Notes under the pieces: model-generated | Database searches by the model: none | Seen by the model: only the letters and a program-made list of their open reading frames with translations | Told to the model about the DNA's origin: nothing | Assembly: GCF_004210375.1 (NCBI RefSeq) | Contig: NC_134830.1 | Span: 1,302,001 to 1,366,000, forward strand | Length of the DNA stretch: 64,000 nt | Source: Tachypleus tridentatus | Taxonomy: Eukaryota; Arthropoda; Merostomata; Xiphosura; Limulidae | Reading direction: 5' to 3' | Shown: positions 60,429 to 64,000 of the stretch, in pieces | Layout: each line of letters starts with the position of its first letter | Numbering within the stretch: position 1 is the first letter of the stretch | Made by a program: the position numbers and the translations under genes

Positions 60429-63400
60429 TTGGAAGGATAAATAATAGTAAATAAACATATGAACGAACACAAAATACAATCATACACTTATTTATCAATT
60501 CTATAATATTATAAATATTTTTCACCCTACTGTGGGCCAATTGTAAGCTGAAAACGTATAGCTTTAAAATCGGGTTTCAACGACTGCAATGAATATATAA
60601 CAGCTCATTTCATGAACTGGCGCTTAACCATGAACAAACAAACACATTTTAAAAGTATTTACAGATTCGTTTATTGATACAACCCCGCATCAACTGTCAT
60701 ATTTTTTTCCAGTTTACTCATCAACTGTCCGTTTTAATTCTACACTTCAGTAGTATGTGCTTCATGGATTACTGTTGTTTTATACACAGCTTCTGTGTGT
60801 CTTCTTTTTTCAATTTGCGCCACTTCATTTTCCTGCGATGGGTACTTTCATAGTTCATCTTTACAATTTCTTAAATATTTTCTCATCTTCCCATCTCAAG
60901 TATTCAGATTTGTAAGTAATAGTAAAATTTTGTCGGATTTTCTGCTTTTTTGTCTTCTTCGTTCCACCTCTATCAAAGTATTCTCACCTAACTCTGAATC
61001 TGTTTAACTTCTCATCAAAACTTTTTATTCCATGGCTTCCATTTGCTTCAAATGCCTCATCCATCCCACGCCTCATTTAATCTCTATATTATTTTCAATT
61101 CCCTTTAGTATTTTGAGAAAAAACCAAGCAAAAAACTGTCAACCACCTGTAAAGTTTCATTTTTATAATATTCAAAACATATGCACATATTATTTTCATT
61201 GCAATGATGGATATATTCACTTTACCATTTCTAATTGCAAAGAGTATCGCAGGTAATAGATGTTTAGGCCCAAAGTGTATTTAATGTATTTTTTTAGAAA
61301 TTTTTGTCACATTCTTGATAGTTGAATCTACAAGCGAATCAAGCAACTGTATCTTTTTTATTCTAGTTTTTCCCTCCTACCTCTTACTAATGCTACATTC
61401 AACATTTTCTGTTACCTTTTCATGCTATTGTTGAATGGTCTCATATCTTGAGTTGTTAATATGTAGCCAGTTTCATAAAATATATTAGGAAATTTCCTAA
61501 TTTTAATTGTATTTATTATCTAGGCCAAGCACTCATGTCTTGTCTGCATGTTTTGAAGGATCGCTATTTTCTTTCTAAATAAAATGCCGATAATTTTGAT
61601 CAAAAGAATCTTCTGTCGTTACTTTTAGCTACGGTTTTCCATCAAGAATTTGAATTATTCCTGCATTCATTATGCTCGTACCATTTGTAACTTTTCTCAT
61701 TAAGATATGTGAAACGAGGCTTTGTGCGTTAAAGTTTCCCTGATTGTTATACAAAACTGTTTAACTGTATTTCGTGAAATACATGTCTTTCTCGTCCTTT
61801 GACATCATTTTGATTTTCTATATACATTGAATTATGTATGATCGAAGACTCATTAAGGAAGTCAAACTAATTTTTTTTATTTAACTATTAATACATAAAA
61901 CAAATACTAACAAAATTCTATTCTGTTAGAATACAGGTCGAACACTTTAAGATTTAAGATGTTTGTCGGATGATGTCAGTGTAGATTGCTATGAACACGC
62001 AAGATGCATATTGTACATCGAACTCATTTTTTTTTTCTATTAACCACTCTTTGTCAGAACTCTCATTCAAACTTGTAATTAATTTTGTCATAATTTTTTG
62101 ATGTTATTAATATAAAATTACACATAACTGATTGAGAAAAAAATATTTGATAATTATTACTCTAGTGCATAGGTGTGATTTACTGTTCACGCTTAAAATG
62201 TAAGGGTTGTTAATCAGCTACTATGTAAGTTCTTGTCGGTGCGTTAAACGCTGTACTTATGTAAGTTCGTGTCGTTGAGTAATACGCTATATTTATGCAA
62301 GCCACAATAAGTACAGTGAGTCAGAGCTAGCAGAAAACTTCAAATTAAGATATACGCTTATTGTACTTTCATTTTGGTCGTAAATCAAGACATAAACGCG
62401 ACTGCACCTTCAGATTGCAATGAGAGCAATATTTTAACAGAAATCAGACCTTTTACAGCAGCCATTAAATTAAGCCTCGTATACGTACCAGACTCTAACA
62501 CATTCATTTCTCACAGATCCAAAAGATTTCGTGACAGCATGGCTCCCACTAAAGTAAGACAAGTGTGCCTGTATCGGACAACTTGGATCTTACTGGGAGA
62601 AATATTGTATTGATGTCGGCCAAGGCAGAGAAGAAGAAAAAATACTTGCTTCCATGGCAGCTTGAAGTATATGAGAGCAGATTACCTTGTTTCTTGTCAT
62701 TTAAAGCTTTCAAAAACGTTCACTAATAAATTATTTTCGGACTTGGGAAGTAAAGGATAACAGTGAAAAACGATTATTCTGCCAACAAAGTTGCTCTTTA
62801 CTTTCTAATCCATCCGACTATCCAGTCAATGTCTTGCGGTTGTGTTCTTGTCTATGCCGATAGATGTACATTTAATCCTGTACCTCAACCAGCAGTTATG
62901 AATAAAACTTATTAAGAATTTTATACTTAATATATACTTTTAAGTAACTTAAACAAAGTATACTTAGTAACTGGCTGTCACTGATGTGATTTTTTACCCA
63001 AATTTATTATTACAGTCGGAACATATGAGTTAATAGCAACTTCTGATCAGAGCAAGCTACCTACTCAAATGAAAACTAAACCTTGTAGCGATGACAAAAT
63101 AGTTAAGCAATTAAAGTAATTGCTTCTAAATCGTTATCGTCAAACTCTTAATGAAAGAGGTGGAAGTTATTCACTGAAAATATTATCATTCCGCTCTAAT
63201 GGTTTTGAAAAATAAAGTTGATAAATTGTAAGAAATGAAGTATTTGCGGTACTTTTAGCTTATTCAACTGGGTATGTTTTAAATGTAATTTAATAAGTTT
63301 GAGTATATGGCATTATTCGCAATTTGGTGTTGTTAATTTAGCAAATTTCAACATTCTGAACTTTACAATGAAGCCTGTTTGTTAAATCAGCACAACGAGA

Positions 63401-64000
63401 ACGCTCGATTTCTAACAACTAAAGTTTCGTGGATTTCATTTAACAACCTAATTTCAATAGACATCATTTTCTGCTTTAACAGTGGCTATTCACCAATTAA
63501 GAATAAAGAAATGACGTAATTAAGCTTTCATTTTTAATGTTAACGTCTGATCAAAACAAGCAACTACTTCAAAACTCAAAATCAAACCGGTCATGAATAT
63601 AACTAATTATATAGACTCTTCAACGTCCTTATTTATAAATATTATAATGCATTGTTTCATCAGTTGGGTACCCTCGCTGTTAAGGTATTTTCGACCATAA
63701 ATCCAATAATATCTGAAGAGTTTCGATCAGCTTAGAAGATTTAGATTATCTTAAATACATATACTACATTAACAATGCGAAACAATCCTCTATGATAAAT
63801 GCCTAAAAAATATATAAATAGTAACACTACATATATTAAATATTCCAATCAATATTGTTAACAAAAGTAGCATTAAAGCTAGGCCAGTAACACAGCAACG
63901 TTATTGGTCGTATTGAAAAGTAACGTGTATTGTTATTACTTTTGAATTTCAAAACCTTTATGCCATTGATGTTTGAAAGACACTTGAAACCTAATAAAAC
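60429..64000. other. AT-rich unique sequence after the gap, no gene recognised
   Basis: Short reading frames (for example 60795-61007, 61032-61256, 62374-62613) have no family motif or exon-like borders. Two diverged copies of a short segment lie at about 63041-63083 (CTGATCAGAGCAAGCTACCT) and about 63547-63589 (CTGATCAAAACAAGCAACTA). Because of the gap, adjacency to the satellite is not certain. Confidence 0.5.

Noticed and set aside
59862..60540. Reading frames across 59929-60428
   Set aside because: They are translations of undetermined bases in the assembly gap.

Overview
This is a eukaryotic, intron-containing, AT-rich stretch of animal genome. The best organism guess is an arthropod, probably a chelicerate and perhaps a horseshoe crab. 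That guess rests on a tRNA-headed SINE family and its characteristic tail, which I recall from such genomes, and on the shape of the one recognisable gene. It is inference; a database search would settle it.

The only gene I can name is an XK-related (XKR) membrane protein, in the family of the apoptotic phospholipid scramblases XKR4/XKR8/CED-8. It runs on the + strand in four phase-compatible coding pieces: 13921-13933 (proposed short first exon), 20603-21131, 34769-35040 and 40796-41403. Together they give an intact 473-residue reading frame. The last three exons are well supported by family motifs (FSIRWYLQD, LLLGPVIRY, ESAPQLVLQIYIL, GVVYIFCFLNVKDG, YYCFCHPNG). The first rests on a good start context, a near-consensus donor and matching phase.

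About two thirds of the window (my estimate, about 41 kb) is tandem repeat: some twenty arrays with unrelated units of 25 to 111 bp. The layout is: 55-bp array (1-3062); 43-bp array with a SINE at its edge (4441-5221); 47-bp array (7075-7884); unique sequence with several SINEs (7.9-13.8 kb); gene start (13.85-13.93 kb); intron 1 with a second 47-bp array and a 30-bp array; exon 2; intron 2 with a 30-bp array starting on the splice donor, then 29-, 45-, 48-, 79- and 32-bp arrays; exon 3; intron 3 with 28-, 69-, 51- and 83-bp arrays; exon 4 with a 111-bp array at its stop codon; 25- and 40-bp arrays; a foldback element; a 68-bp satellite of at least 13.8 kb running into a 500-N gap; and 3.6 kb of AT-rich sequence with no recognisable gene.

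The most striking feature is that all three main coding exons have a tandem array built from their own 3' boundary. The exon 2 donor is copied about 62 times, 41 of them in the same phase, so each later donor would add ten residues. The exon 3 donor is copied four times. The exon 4 stop-codon region is copied about six times, with a one-base difference that would open a long repeat tail.
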